Origin: Ophiodon elongatus
Lineage: Eukaryota > Chordata > Actinopteri > Perciformes > Hexagrammidae
DNA length: 64,000 nt
Reading direction: 5' to 3'
Assembly: GCA_016806645.1 (NCBI GenBank)
Contig: JACSYO010000928.1
Location: 226,501 to 290,500 of the forward strand
In this document: positions 11,959-25,457 of the stretch, one piece after another
Layout: every line of letters starts with the position of its first letter
Numbering within the stretch: position 1 is the stretch's first letter
Notes under the pieces: model-generated
The model's input: the letters and a program-made list of their open reading frames with translations, nothing else
What the model was told of the DNA's origin: nothing
Database searches by the model: none
Program-made: the position numbers and the translations under genes

Positions 11959-12149
11959 ACATGTATAATTACAGTTTACGATGACTGTTTTAGTTTATTA
12001 TGCAAGTCATTTGTTTTTTTGCTCACGTACATACAATTTTCTCTGTCTTGTCCTCTGGTTGCTGTTCGACTGGCGGAAGGATGCATTTTTCTTTCATCCC
12101 CGAGGCTTGGATTGTACCTGTAGAGAGGAGCAGACTGTTTGTGATCCAA

Positions 12150-12370
12150 ATCCAGTGGATTTAATTAGTGGTTCCCTAACTAACTAGAGGCTGGGACCCC
12201 ACATCTGAGGGGTCGCAAAGTGATTGGAGAAAAATACACATTACTGTTTCACAATAATGACATATACTTATGTTGATTATACTGTGTTCTGAGGGATTAT
12301 GTGACCAAAATGAGGTACAGGAAAAGAAAGTCCCTCTGTCGGTCAGATGGGGGCACCAAAACATTACAAT
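12150..12370. mobile_element. Dispersed teleost repeat fragment
   Basis: The text 'agtggttccctaact', 'gaggctgggacccca' and 'ctgaggggtcgcaaagtga' resembles a common fish interspersed repeat built around the idea 'gtggttcccaaact...gggacccc...ggggtcgc'. The boundaries and family are uncertain. Confidence 0.4.
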
Positions 12371-12737
12371 TGCAACCATTCAAAAGTCACTATTTTCTCA
12401 AAATAATAAATCTCTGTCCATTTGAGCTCACCAACTACTTCATATTGGTTAATGTGTGTTTTTAAAAAAATATTTTATATCAACTGTGGAATAGTAATGC
12501 TTACAGAAATGTAAACATACTACCATGTTGAAATGTCACTGAGCACTGCGACCCCCCCCCCCCAATCCCTGAACTCTCACCTGTGTGTAGAGCTGCTTAC
12601 CTAAACATGTGTCTCCGTGAGTGCAGGACATTGTTTTGAACACAACAGCAACACTCAGGCCGTGTGGTCGCTGCCATGAAGCCCGATACTGCGGGGTAGT
12701 TTGTACGCTTGCGTGAAACGTCAGCGCTGTGTATGCG

Positions 12738-12782
12738 GCTGGAGGAGGAGGAGGAGGAGGGAGGAGGAGGAGGAGGAGGATG
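12738..12782 (+). repeat. (GGA)n simple repeat upstream of rab11fip3
   Basis: GGA triplets with one GGG interruption. The triplet run creates long artificial open frames on both strands (Pro/Ser or Glu runs), which are not genes. Confidence 0.9.
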
Positions 12783-12899
12783 GGACACTGCTGATGCTGA
12801 TGCGAGAGCTTTCGGTGTCTGTAATCAACATTAGGTGGACCGACAGTCAAACGATGGAGCTTTTTGGGTCTCATTTCGTCCCCCTCTCGTTTCGCCACT

Positions 12900-13500
12900 G
12901 GCCTCGTGGACTGACGTGTCTTTGAGACGAGGATAACCGGGGGGGGGGGAGCGGACGGTTTCGTCTCGTCACTCGTCTGGCCTGTCCTGTGACACACAGG
13001 TGGATTTAAAAAAAAAAAAAAAAAAAAACGGCCATCGAAATGGAGACATAATCTTGGGACTGTCACGGCCGTTTCCGTGGCTACACGTCAAACCGCGGAA
13101 CATCGCGGCTGCGTTCAGTCGCGCGGAAGCCGGACTGGCGGCTGCGTTAGCTAGCTAATAGGCTAATTTTCGCGAGCTAAGTCTGTTAGCAGCTCCTCTG
13201 GCTTCGGAGGAAGTGGGATGCTCGGAGGAGGAGGAGGAGTCAACGTCGGCCGCTGTCGCGAATATTCACGGGGAGGTTTGACTGCTGGTGTTTTGATGAG
13301 AGATTTAACGTCGTAGCTCGAGGTTTACCGAGGTGTGAGGGTCCGGCGACGTCGTTTCCTCCTGCGGGAAATCACCTCGCGATGGATAAGATTGGATAAT
13401 CGGGCTGAGTGAGAGAGAGAGAGCTCGTGTTGACAAAACACCGGGCGACTTAACGCGCTCGTTAAATTGGCTCACGAGGAGAGATGCTGTCAGTCGCTTA
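12900..13500 (+). promoter_or_regulatory. rab11fip3: CpG-rich probable rab11fip3 promoter / 5' UTR
   Basis: This is the densest CpG stretch between decr2 and rab11fip3 (for example 'cgcggaacatcgcggctgcg', 'gtcgcgcggaagccg', 'ccggcgacgtcg'). It includes a G run at about 12940-12949, an A run at about 13009-13028 and a TTAGCTAGC block at 13145-13195. It is the likely start of transcription, but no core promoter element is decisive. Between it and the ATG at 14084 lie a minisatellite and strong T-rich tracts, so one or more 5' UTR introns are likely. Confidence 0.55.
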
Positions 13501-13507
13501 TATCGGT

Positions 13508-13590
13508 TTATTGCTGAGACTTTATTGCTGAGACCTTATTGCTGAGACCTTATTGCTGAGACCATATTGCTGAGACCTTATTGCGGTGAC
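13508..13590 (+). repeat. 14-bp minisatellite, six copies
   Basis: Six head-to-tail copies of the unit TTATTGCTGAGACC: 13508-13521, 13522-13535, 13536-13549, 13550-13563, 13564-13577 and a last, degenerate copy 13578-13590. Copies 2-4 are identical. It lies in the presumed 5' UTR or first intron of rab11fip3. It has no spacers, so it is not a CRISPR array. Confidence 0.95.
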
Positions 13591-14083
13591 TTGTCAGCTC
13601 TCAGGCCGAAGTGAAGCATGCTGAAGCTCAACCATTTGGCTACAACCAGACGTGGATCTGCCCACGACGGACCAGAGACTCATAGTAGGTCAAGAAACCA
13701 GAATTCACTTTGAGTTTAGGCTACATTGTTGCCAAGATGTCAGCCACTGAAGTTAAAACCGCAAGTACTATTTGTTAATCCGTTTGCCTGGCTGACATTG
13801 TTTATATGCCTTGATACAAGCTAATGTTATCCCTACAACGTTATTCTATTATTTAAAAAGTTCCTTTTTTTTTTTTTTTCTTTTTTTTTTTATAAATGTC
13901 AGAGGTAACGTTAGACGATGCTTGTAGGAATCCCACACATTCATTACACTATTTCATTGGAGGTGTGCAATGCCGTTTGAGAACATGGCATTGAGGTTGA
14001 AGAAGTGGATCTCGACGACAGCAGTGAGATAATACAGCAGCTCTCTGAAGGTTTGTGAAGTGGAACAGCCCAAACACAGATAA

Positions 14084-17000
14084 ATGGAACAGACAGCGCT
14101 GTCTGGCCCTTTGGGGCGCACACAGTGGGAGTCAGAACATGCGTTTCCTCTCGGATTTCACCCACTGGATCCAGACAATGGAGGTGAGCTCTGTCAAAAC
14201 AAAGGTGGCCAGACGGGTTTGGATTTCAGAAAGGACGACCGGGATCAGACGTTACTACAGAGTGAAAAAGAAAACATTTACCCGGACACGCCAGTAGACC
14301 TGGACAACCTAATAAATATCTCTGATTTTTCCGGCGGAGGTTTGCCGTTTGAGGGAGATCCTTTCAATAATCCCAAAGCTCCTCTTCGTGGTACTTCTCA
14401 CATCGAGTCCTTCACAGAAAAGCGACCTGATGAACTGACTGACTGCACTTTGTCGTGGCTATTTTCTCCCAAACTCACCGATGTGGTTGGAAAAAGCTCT
14501 GCCCATGAGGATCTGAGTCTGACGCAGGAGGGCCCTGTGGAGACCTCGAATGTCCTCAGTAGTCAGGCTGAGCTAATCAGCCTCAGTCTACCGGTCTCTC
14601 CGTCGAAGCTTTCAGACAGGCATTCCGAGACCAACACGGCGGATCCATTTTTGTTGGTCGACCTCCTCTCAAATGGACTCTCTTGTCTCCCCCCGGAGTC
14701 CTCGGGTGAGTTGAACCCACAGGGTGTCAGTGAGGAGCTGGTCGACCTGTCACAAGAGGAGGGGGAGGGCGCAGGCCTCCCTCCCTCGCAGAGCACGGAG
14801 ACTTTGTCACTTGAAACCAGAGACCAAGGTTTATTCCCCGATCAAGTGACCGATCTGCCTCTAACCTGGATCTCGACCCTGCAAGGTTTACCTGAGAACT
14901 GCCTCCCACCAAACGAAGTCCACAAACCTCCGGAGCGCTTCGACGGATCTGTGCCTTTGTTGGATTTGGAGGTCCCAGATTGCGACAGCAGTCTGAGCCT
15001 GCGTCCTGCCAGCCCTCCCGCTGTTATCTGCACAGGTGTGCCGTTAGATTTATCAACGGAGGAGTCGGAGGTGGAGCACGCAGGAGCGACTGCAAATAGA
15101 AGTGTGACTTCAGAGCAACAAGGTGAGAATGACTCATTTGCTCTGCGTTTGTCGGCTGAACCTTCATCGGCTGAACCTCCATCACTGAGAGTGCCTCTGG
15201 CTGAAGATGTCTTCATCCAGGAGGGTGACTTCACCGCTGAGACTCGCTCTGTGGACAACGAGTCTACGGATTTGATGGAGGACAACATTTGTTCTGGAGC
15301 CCAAAATCAAGAGGATCAGGCAATGGCGTTGGATCCGTGCTCGACTGCGGACGAGGTCCACGACGAGGAAGCTTGGGACGTGAAACCTCGGGTGGGTGTC
15401 CAGAGTGGACGTGTTCCCGAGCCAACAGCCGAACAGGGGGAAGAGGAGAGGTCGACGGACGGCGACCAGCTCCAAGGAACGGATTGTCAGGAAGTGGCTC
15501 CGTTTGATTTTTCCGTTCAGGATTTACACACGTCTCCTCCCGAGGCTGGATGGACTAGTGAGCAAACTGTGGAGACAATGTCTCTCTCCAAGATGGTGGT
15601 GGATGACTCACTGCCAATGGTCTCGGCCGTGAATACGAGGGAGGAAGACGTCTCCCCACTAAAAGCTGTGTTCGATGCTTTAGACCAAGATGGAGATGGC
15701 TTCGTCCGTATTGAGGAGTTTATGGAGTTTGCTGCCGCCTATGGGGCCGATCAGGTGAGATGCCTTATTTTTCTGTTGATGTCCTTGTTTTTTGAGCTTG
15801 CTGCTACTGGGTAATGCATGCTGAGTGACGCTCTGTGTAAAACCATACAAAGCTCCATACACGTAAATGATTTATCATAGATTTTTCTGCTCAACCTCAG
15901 AGAGCTTCTTGCAAAAAGCCTGCTTAATTCAATGAAGTGAAATCCATCTGGGCGATGTCCCTTTTGCGATCAGCATTTCAAGTTGTTTAGGATCTTAATC
16001 TATTTGCAAGTCACTATTTTCTTAAGTAAAGTGAGTCAATGTGGTACAATTTATATGTCTAGTATGTTGTTTCTAAAACTGGGGCCCTGATTGTGAGTTT
16101 AAAGGTTTTAATGAACTACATCGGTGTTACGTTGCAGAGAACAAAGCAGCTCCTAACATTCAATGTTATCGATTTGGCTAACGCGCCTGAATGTTATTAA
16201 AACCATGCCTGGATTAGTTGGTCAGCTATATTTGGTGAGTGTCCAAGAGTCCGGATTTGGGTTTTCATCCAGATAAATCCGTCAAGCATATTGGCTGTAA
16301 TGAATCCTCTCCGGCCCGGCACTCCTCCATATGTCAAAAGTAAAACACTCATCGTCCCATTTGCATGTCCCGCAGTTTGGGGATAATCTCTGGAGAAATC
16401 CCTCCACCCACAACCCTCACCCATTTGTTGTTCATGGCCCTTTCGCAAAATAGTTTCACCGTTACTTAAAATGCAAGAGACAACGAACAACTCCTCAAAT
16501 TGAAACATACTAAATTATTAGATGTCCCAAAATGACTTGAATTGATTAAATTATTATAGATAGTCTTACTTAGTTAATCAGCATTTCTTTATATCAGCAG
16601 CAAAAGTTAAGAGAGGCTGTCTGCTTCAATAGAATTTGTCATTATTTAATCTACGTAAAGTTATTAACTAAACTGTTTTTACTCCGATCCTTTGAGGCTT
16701 GAGGTTTTGGTCTACTCTCCAACCGAAAGTTCACAGTATACACGGGTCTCGCATGCCCCCAGAGTAAAGTCAGTTTCTCTTCCTGTCAGACGTGCTCCTC
16801 TGTCTTTCTAACTGTTTACAAGAATCCGACTGAGCTCCAGCAAGCGATCACACCATTTGCAAATAACAGTAAAAAGGTGCATGCAAACAATGATGTCACC
16901 TGACCGGTCGCTGCAGTAAACAGGACTGTCAACTGTGCCCTGATGAACATGTCTGAAATATCTTTTTAAACTCATTTATTGATCTCTATTTCTTCATGAA

Positions 17001-20000
17001 GCAAGAAGACTAATCTAGTGCCACTCGCAGTATCGATAATCCATCTGAAAATGTGTCCCTCTTTGTTTTTATATGTTCATCTTTAGACACGGGTGCTGAT
17101 TCAGGCAACACATTTATTTAAAGAATACATGAACCAGCTTCATTTAAACTCTTTTGTTTTTGCTGTACTTTGAACGAGGCCTTTTGGTGAGGATGTTTTA
17201 GTTGTTGGTACTCCACACACGCACCGAGTGTGACGCTGGCTCACTAATGCTTTTTAATCCCTTCTCTCCCAGTTCAAAGCGCCTCTGGTGCCCCTGACCC
17301 GTCCCGTGTCTAGCCGTAGGTATCTGTGGCTCCCCAGGCAGGGAATTGTGAAGGATTAAGAGTAAAATGTATTTTCCTGAGTCAGAGGGAGTCCATGGTT
17401 TGGGTGCCATCCACCAACTGCCCATGACCTTGTTTTAGGGATAGAGGAGCAGAGCGTTTGTCATGTTAGTTTAATGTAAATCATTTCCACCTGTTGTTTG
17501 GCTTGGCAGTGCTAAAGGTGAGACATTTACACGACACCGGGAGTTGATTTTATTTCATGGGTGTGATCCGTTTTACTGTTACTCCATACTGTTTGGTTTC
17601 TATCGAGATTCCAGCAGTTTCCTTTTTGGATCTTTTTGTTTCTTCAAGGATTTCCACCGCGCACGGCTCACCAGATTGTGCAGATTGATTACCTGTGTGC
17701 CTTTTTTATTTCTTTGCGATCGAATATCTGGTTCGCAAGAGCTATGTTGTGCTCTTGCAGGAAACTCCTCTCAGATTTCCCTCCTTTCGTGATCAGAGAG
17801 AGACGGAGGCTTTGGCCTGTTTGCCTTTCTCATTTACAATAAGTGCGCATGCAGAAGACGGACTTATCTCCAGAATTTGTGGAATGTTATATAATGCATG
17901 CAACCTTTCCGTGGATTTCATTAGCTGAACTCAAGGACCAGTGGGCAAAGTCAGGTCTGATCTAACAAGGCCGACACGGAGCCCAAGTCAGACTGCTGAT
18001 TGTTTCTTTGCTGAGGTAGCAAATGGTTCACTCTTCTCATATCAGTTTGCAATACATGTGTGCCTCTCATATTTGAATAAGCTTTGCCCTGATACGGCCT
18101 TGTAAGTCAGTCCTCTGGAGGTAAAAGTGGTTTGAATAACTTCCACCCCTGCAGATTAGAGAAATATACTCTGGACCGTGGTGGTAAAACAAGAATTTTA
18201 GCTGTGTGGTTGAGAAAACCACGAGGAAATAGGTCATACAAGTTCATAAGAACTTCCAGAAATAACACTTTGAAACAATAAGAATTTTAAATTGCCAGTA
18301 GGGATGTGAGCCAAGGGGACGTCTTGTTAATGGTTACACTCAGGGATGTTACAGGGAGTTTCTTATTAGCACGAACCCGTCTAAAAGAGGCGTTCTTCAG
18401 TAAGATTTTGTATTTATGTTTACATTGTCATAGTTTAGTTGAGGGCTAGGAGCAGGCCTCGCACGGGTATTATTGTGCACCACTTTGCAAATATGACCTG
18501 CCACACACAGCAGGAAGGTTCATGAGGTATTTGCATGTGTGTTCGGCTGGTGCTTGTATGCTAAGCATGCAAATGTTTTTTCCAGAATTATTCCAGGGTA
18601 TGATCATGACCAAGTGCATACACACAAGTACATCATTGTGTTGTTTGAATACGAACATTACGTAATGAAGAAAAAAAAAGTCTGTTGTATGTCAACTTTT
18701 AATCACATTTCAAACAGCAATCATGCAAGAAGACATTTTTCTCAGCAGACCCATTTTTTTACATTATTGACCACAATTAGAAGAAGCTTTGATTTGAAGC
18801 CTGTAGATGTTCAGTCAGTGTCACGAAACCATCTGATTTACTGCAGCTTTAGTGTCTGGAAAGAAAGACATTGTCCTCAAAACGTGAAATATCCGGCAGG
18901 CATGTGCCAAATCTTCGAATTCTGTTATTGAAAAGTTCATTCTAATCACCACTCATTGGTTTCGCTCACTGGTTTTGACCCTAATTCTGCACAAAAGCCA
19001 TATTGAACTGCATTGTGGTCGTGTCTCTCTTGTCAGTCGACACTCCCGACCCCACTTTGGCCAGCCTCCCTCCCCATCACCCGCTGCTTTTATGTACTGC
19101 CCCTCTAATCCACAATGGAATGTCCCATGGCCTGAAACGTCCCCTCTCTTGAGTTCACTTTTCTGTGTGTGTGTGTGTGTGTATGTTGCGTTAATGTTTT
19201 ATATCCTGAGATCATTCTGCCCTTTTTTCTTTTTTTTTTTATTTCATCACCAACTGCCAACCCACGAGGCTTTCTGATCGTGGTTATCAGAGTTTTGTTT
19301 CAGGAACTATTGTGAAATCCCCTCCAGGAAAAAAAAAAAAAAAAACCTCTCACCAAAGGGTATTCTTCTCCATGGGGTTATGCACAACAGCAGTCTGTGT
19401 GGAGGCGGTCAGGCGTGCCCCGGCACTGATTAGACACAAATAGAGGAAACAGAAAAACCACACAGTGCCTTCACTGCGCCGCTAAGCAGCGTCACAGAGT
19501 TGCCTTTTGAGTTTATTTTTTATTTGCCTTAGCGCCGTCTCTCAGGGCTGTGCTTGTGTTAGCTGTGACAATGCAAATTATTTCCATAATACATTATCTA
19601 TACAACGCTGTGTGACGCTTTTTTCAAAACAAACAAAAGACAGAGTGACAAACAAATATGAAGTATTTTAAATAGATACTCATCCACAAAGTACCATGGT
19701 ACAATTGTTTTCAGAAGTGCATTTTTAGCTCGCCAAAACTTCATGCCAGTAAACTCTGTAATTATATAGCATGTTGCGAGCGTCATGGAAGAAAACCATA
19801 GAGGCAGTCAGACAGCCGCTCAAATATACATGGTAACAATCGAAAACAAGAGACTATAGATTGATAATCCGGTGCAGTTGCAACACAACAACATTGAATT
19901 AATTAAGAAACAGCTGTGGGGAGACTTTTCCAGGGTCTTGGGGCCAAAATACAACTGGACTGAAATCCCACTCACCTCTAGTTTTTAGGTTCGACCTAGG

Positions 20001-23000
20001 AATAGCCAACAGGCTCTGCTCGCAAGACCCGAGGGGCCTGGCACTGTGATGTAGGCCACGGACCGCTTCCACATCATAGCAGTGCTGCGGTTGCCTCGGC
20101 TCCCACAGTGGTTCATCCAGCCTGTTAAATCGTATGCTACCATAGTATACTGCGCTACTTACTAACTAATAATAATTCACCGGTTATTATAGAAGTTATG
20201 TGAAGCAGTCATCAGGACCTCAGACGCCCGTGATTCATCTCTCGATCACGCGCGTTCTCGCACCTCTGCGAGGTGTTTCCGAATAGCTTCATGGAACAAC
20301 ATTGTTCTCGGCGAGCTGCGATGCTCCGTTGAGAAACGGAAACCCAAAAGCGGTATTCTAACGCCCACCGCTGACCTCAGTCAAGTTGCACAAGTTAAAA
20401 CACTTCAACCTACGGTATGAAGCAAATCTACCGTGTGGAAAGGTTGAGCAGATCAGCGATGGCAGTCGGCTGAGCCCCGAGTCCACATGCTAAACGTATC
20501 ATTGCAGCGTGAACCACCGCTCCGTTAGAGCAGCCACTCCCCTCCTCTCTTCTCAGTGCAGCTGGGCTTACTTCACCAAACCCAGATCATAAGCCACGGG
20601 GCTTGTCGGAGTCAGTTTATTAGGAGTTTTCAGCCTCCTGAGCCTCCTGAGTCACACAGCTCAGCGTTGCTAAGGAGATCATCTTGTTTTTTATGTGTAA
20701 CCGATGTAAAAAAAAGTGTCGAAAGACAGAAGCCACACACAGCATGGAAGTCTCGGTGAAGCGACCATGTTCACATATCGTGTGTTTGCTTTCTCGAGGA
20801 ATAAAGTGAGCTGAAACCACAGAAACCTCGCCCGACATACTCTCGGGCTCCTTCCCAGCTAATTCTGTCAGTGACTGCACGCCTTACATTTTACTGTAAT
20901 AATAGGTTAGTGTAATGCTGGGCCTGAGAGATGATATTTGACTCAGTCTATTAATTATGTAAATAGATCGGGATTGCTCGGCACCATCAATAACTCTGCA
21001 GATCCAGGCGCACATTTGGTACCCAGGTTAGATCTTTGGGAACCAGATGACTAAATAGTAAGCTCTGAATGGGGCGACGTGCCAAGGAATTTGTACAGGT
21101 GAAGGCTCGGGTCAGATTACATTTCATCTCGCAAACACTGCAAGTCCATTTTAACTCTAAAGGAAAAGTTGATCAAAGGTGCGCTGTTGTTGTTTTTTAT
21201 GCTCCGATGTCCTGTAGTTACTGAAGTGCACATCCGCCTGTTGCCAGGTTACTGACTGTGGGAACATACAGTATGTAGGTGAACTTATGTAACCCATCTA
21301 ACAGCTCAGTGCAGCAACGTTTCTGTGCATGAAAGTCTATATAGCTTCATTTATATATATATATATATATATGCAGCATTTATATAAATGTCGGTTTAAG
21401 ATTATAACATAATGTCAGATTAATGTTTTATGTATTACCTAAAAAAGTGTCCCTGGTGATAACAAGTTGTCTGCAACTGTAAAACTTTCAAGAACATTTT
21501 TATTTCTTCTTTTTTTTTTTTTTTATTGTCATACGCAAAGAGAATAACATCTGTAGCCTTTGCACACTTTTAAACTCACTATTGCCCCGAATCCAATAAA
21601 GCCAGAAACGCTTGTGTCTGCAAAAGATGATTTTCTTCACGAGGTCATATGTGGTTTTTATTGACTTTTTGCTCCTGTAATCATAATCTTTGGAGTTCAC
21701 ATAATTCTGCAGTAAAACTGTCATGACAGTGAAATGACCCCAAGAAAGAGTTCTTAGTAGTTTTACGTCGCTTATGTTCAGCTCAATTACTGACTGAATG
21801 TGTTTTTCCATTAAAGTCAGTAAGCAAACAGTAAAGTAATTTCCCCCCTTTGTGCGGAAAACTCAATTCATGACATAATCTTGAAGCATCTAGGCAGAAC
21901 TAATGATACGGTTATGGGAGATGGATTGTCTTTTGTTGCCGTGGTGAAATTCAAGTTTTGAATGTCGTGTTACCTTTTGTCTTTCAGGTAAAGGACCTGA
22001 CCAAGTTTCTGGACCCCAGTGGACTGGGAGTGATCAGCTTTGAAGACTTCCACCGAGGAATCTCTGCAATCAGCAATGGAGGTCAGTCATGAGACGCACT
22101 TTTTTTATCACTCCTCTATCCAAGACCTGCCGTGTCACGTAGTCAGTGACATGTGTTACATTGTTTTCCCTGTCGATCTAGAGTTCCCTTTTTATGGACT
22201 CAATTGGCCTGTTAAGACTCTGAGGGTTCTATATTTAATGATCTGCGAAACCTACCTACTAAATATATTGTGACATCTTTTGACTAACCTGCTGATGACA
22301 TAATTCTGCTGTAAAAGAACAACAGCAACCTCAGCAGCAAACTCTTGCACCTACATTTATTCTCCAGCATCTGGCTTCATCTCTCTGCATTCCCCATGGC
22401 GCCAGAGATTGTTGTCAACACAGTATGTTCACATCCATCGCTCAGCTGATGTGAGGGATTTTAAAAAGGAAAGGCAGAAGACTGACCCAAATTCTTTCTA
22501 GCTGGACTCAAACTGCTGTTATTCTGTCTTTAACCACTTTACTGCCCTCCTGTTCCACTTTACAAGCTTTAAAAAAAGAAGAAGAGCTGTAGGTTGTAAG
22601 AACTCACATACTGTATTTCTCCCCCCCCTAAAATGGAAACATTTTATACGCCTGCCTTGCCAGTTATGTCTCCAGGTCACCTCAGCAGTAAATCTAATCT
22701 AATCTAACTCTCGACTTGACTTTAAACGTCAACTACTTCCAGTGATCGTAACCGTTGGAGAAGTGTACATGATGGATTCGGCACCCCCCCCCCGAAAGGG
22801 GACATCGTTACAAAGAGTTTTGGCCCTTCCAGACTTTACAGCACACGCCGGTTGTGTTGACACACGGCACAGGTTGTGGTGACGTCACCGCAATAGTGCG
22901 CCGCTTGCCTCAATCCACCCAGCCTACTGATTGGAAGCACTTATTCCCAGTCTTTCTGGGTTGCACAGCTCTGGTTACTCTTGCCATTAATAAGTCATGC

Positions 23001-25379
23001 ACTGGAAAGCATGAGATACACGGACACGTGGGCCTGTTGGCGAGGTCGCAGAGCGGGAGTAGCAAAGAGACGCGGTTTCGGGCAGAGGGTCCTATTCACC
23101 TAAATAATTTACTGCCCTCTCTCTGTTCCCTGGCCTCTCTGTTTCACCCTTGTCACTTGTTGCAATGCTGTGTTGTTTAGTCAGATTACACAGACCTGCC
23201 TGTTATGGCATATATTGACAAAACACAAGCAGTGCTTATACGTCTCCAAAAACATAGGCCATCTGAAATATTGGCCTTAATAGACGGTCGTGTATGAATT
23301 GTAGTCATGTGTCATTTAAGTGGTTTTGGTTTGTTTTAGCGCCCTTGTTTGGCTAACTCGCATATCGTGTAACGATGATGTCATGGGTCAGAATCCAGCC
23401 AGGAATCCTTGTCCCATATTCCCGTCACTCGCTGTCCCGTCTTTTTCTGCCTCTCATCTGGTTTTTTTTCTCGGTGTAATCAGCGATATGCAGAGTGGAT
23501 CAGATATTTTTTTTGCCCGGGAGACAGTTTCCCATTAGTGTGTGAAGAACAGACCTGTAACTTCCCCAGGTCACTCACACCATGCTGACAGAATTCCACT
23601 ATGCTTGTAAAGGTGGAGTGCAGTGGAGAGACACTTTAAACAAATGGATCCTTGGATCCTGTTCTCCACCACTGCTTCTCCACCACCTACGCTGTAATCA
23701 GAGGGCAAAAACCTGCTCTTCCAGCCCCCAACCTGTTGTCAAAGTTTTAATAAACTTAATTGCACTCCACCTTCTTTTTAATTTGATTTCTGCACCACTT
23801 GTCACTTGCAGGGATACCTTTTTAATAAAGGCAGGCCCGCAGGCCATGGAAATGCCTCGCCCCCTGTAGTGGCTGTGGCATGTCTGGAACAACAAAAGTT
23901 TTGTTTCTAAAATATCTCTGTCCGCTGACTCTCCGACGCCACGCCAAGAGACTGCAGGCGTGTCGGGCGAACAGAAGCCAGCTTCCCATTCAGAGCAGAT
24001 TAATTTCACTTTAACAGCCTGCAATGTGTACGAGTCTCGAAGAGCAACGGGTTACATAAGACAAGGGGGCAGAAAACCCCTCGGGTCTACTGGCAGCCTT
24101 TGAGAACACTGTTTGTGTTCTATTCTCTCAGTAGGGTGCGATCCACAGCTCTGTTTACTAGATACGGGGGCCACAGGGGCCTCAGCGGCTCCATCTTGTC
24201 CGTCTCCGGTTACATCGCTTGTCTGCAGGTGCTCTCAACAGAGGCCTGTATTGACACATTTGAATTGGATATGGGTTGCTTCTTGTCCTTTTTTTTTTTT
24301 ATTGTTTTATTTTGCCCATACACCTATTACATGACATTCTAGAGCCCTTGAAACGCGAGTGTAAAAGTTACATAATGTTTACGGTCACATCAAGGCTTAG
24401 TTTGCTGACTGTAAATATGCCGGAGAAGGGCCGTTAGGACTCGCACTCTAAAATGTGCTGATTGCGTACTTGAGCAAACACATTACAGGCCGAAATATCA
24501 GTTTGTCAAATACAGATATTTACTATCAACCTGTTAAGAGTGGAGTTACAGTTACCCCTTTGCAATGGAAGACTGCAGATGTTTGTTTTTTTCAGATAAC
24601 ATGTCCTCATTTCATGATGAATCGTAAACTCGTGTTTTAGATTAGAAAGTTATAATACACAAACACGTTGTAATCTATTATTAGATTAATGTGTAAAACA
24701 TGCAGTTATAATGCAATTTGATTACTCAGTATATTAGTATTATACTGTATGAGACGTATCGGCTAATTCTGAGATTAAATTCACAGGCCTACAGTAGCAG
24801 GCACCAGTTTACTTTGGGATGAAGGGATATGGAGTTGCCTTGATCACATCATAGATCTCGGAAGACATTTAGATGAACATTTTAATACTGTTAACCAGAG
24901 AGTGAGGCAGGAACAAAAGCAATATCCAAGATTGCTGTCTCATTATCATTTTGTGTGCTTCAGAAGAAAATGCCGACAGGCTCCTGGAAATTTAATTGTG
25001 CACTGGTTCACGATACAAAAAGTTGTCAAATGTTTTATAAAGAAGTAAATGAATCATAGTAACAGTGGATTTGCAGTCTATTAGTAGTAGCATGATACAT
25101 TTTACAAACTCCATCCATAATCTGCTGTGACACCTTCTTTCTTCATCATGGCTGTTGGTGTGCACATCGGGCCTCGGTACCACAGACACCAGTCTTGTGT
25201 TTGTCGAGCCTCCGTTGCTGTTTGACTTTATCTGTTTATTCTGCGCACATTAAACCCGCCTTCTTCCTCTCATATGTACAGGTCCAGAGCCTCAGCTCTA
25301 CGGTGTAAACTACAGTCCAGGCGATGGAGCTGTGGGCTGTCCCGAGGAGTACGACGAGGTGAGGCGCTGCACACGAGGC

Positions 25380-25457
<78 letters not shown>

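Noticed and set aside
12536..13066. 176-residue minus-strand open frame with Pro/Phe runs
   Set aside because: The length is produced by the (GGA)n repeat and an A homopolymer in the presumed rab11fip3 promoter; no domain and no splice partners.
13508..13590. Direct repeats resembling a CRISPR array
   Set aside because: Units are head-to-tail with no spacers, in a vertebrate genome; it is a minisatellite.
16197..16508. 103-residue minus-strand open frame in rab11fip3 intron 1
   Set aside because: No recognisable family and no splice-linked partner; frames of this length arise by chance in 64 kb.
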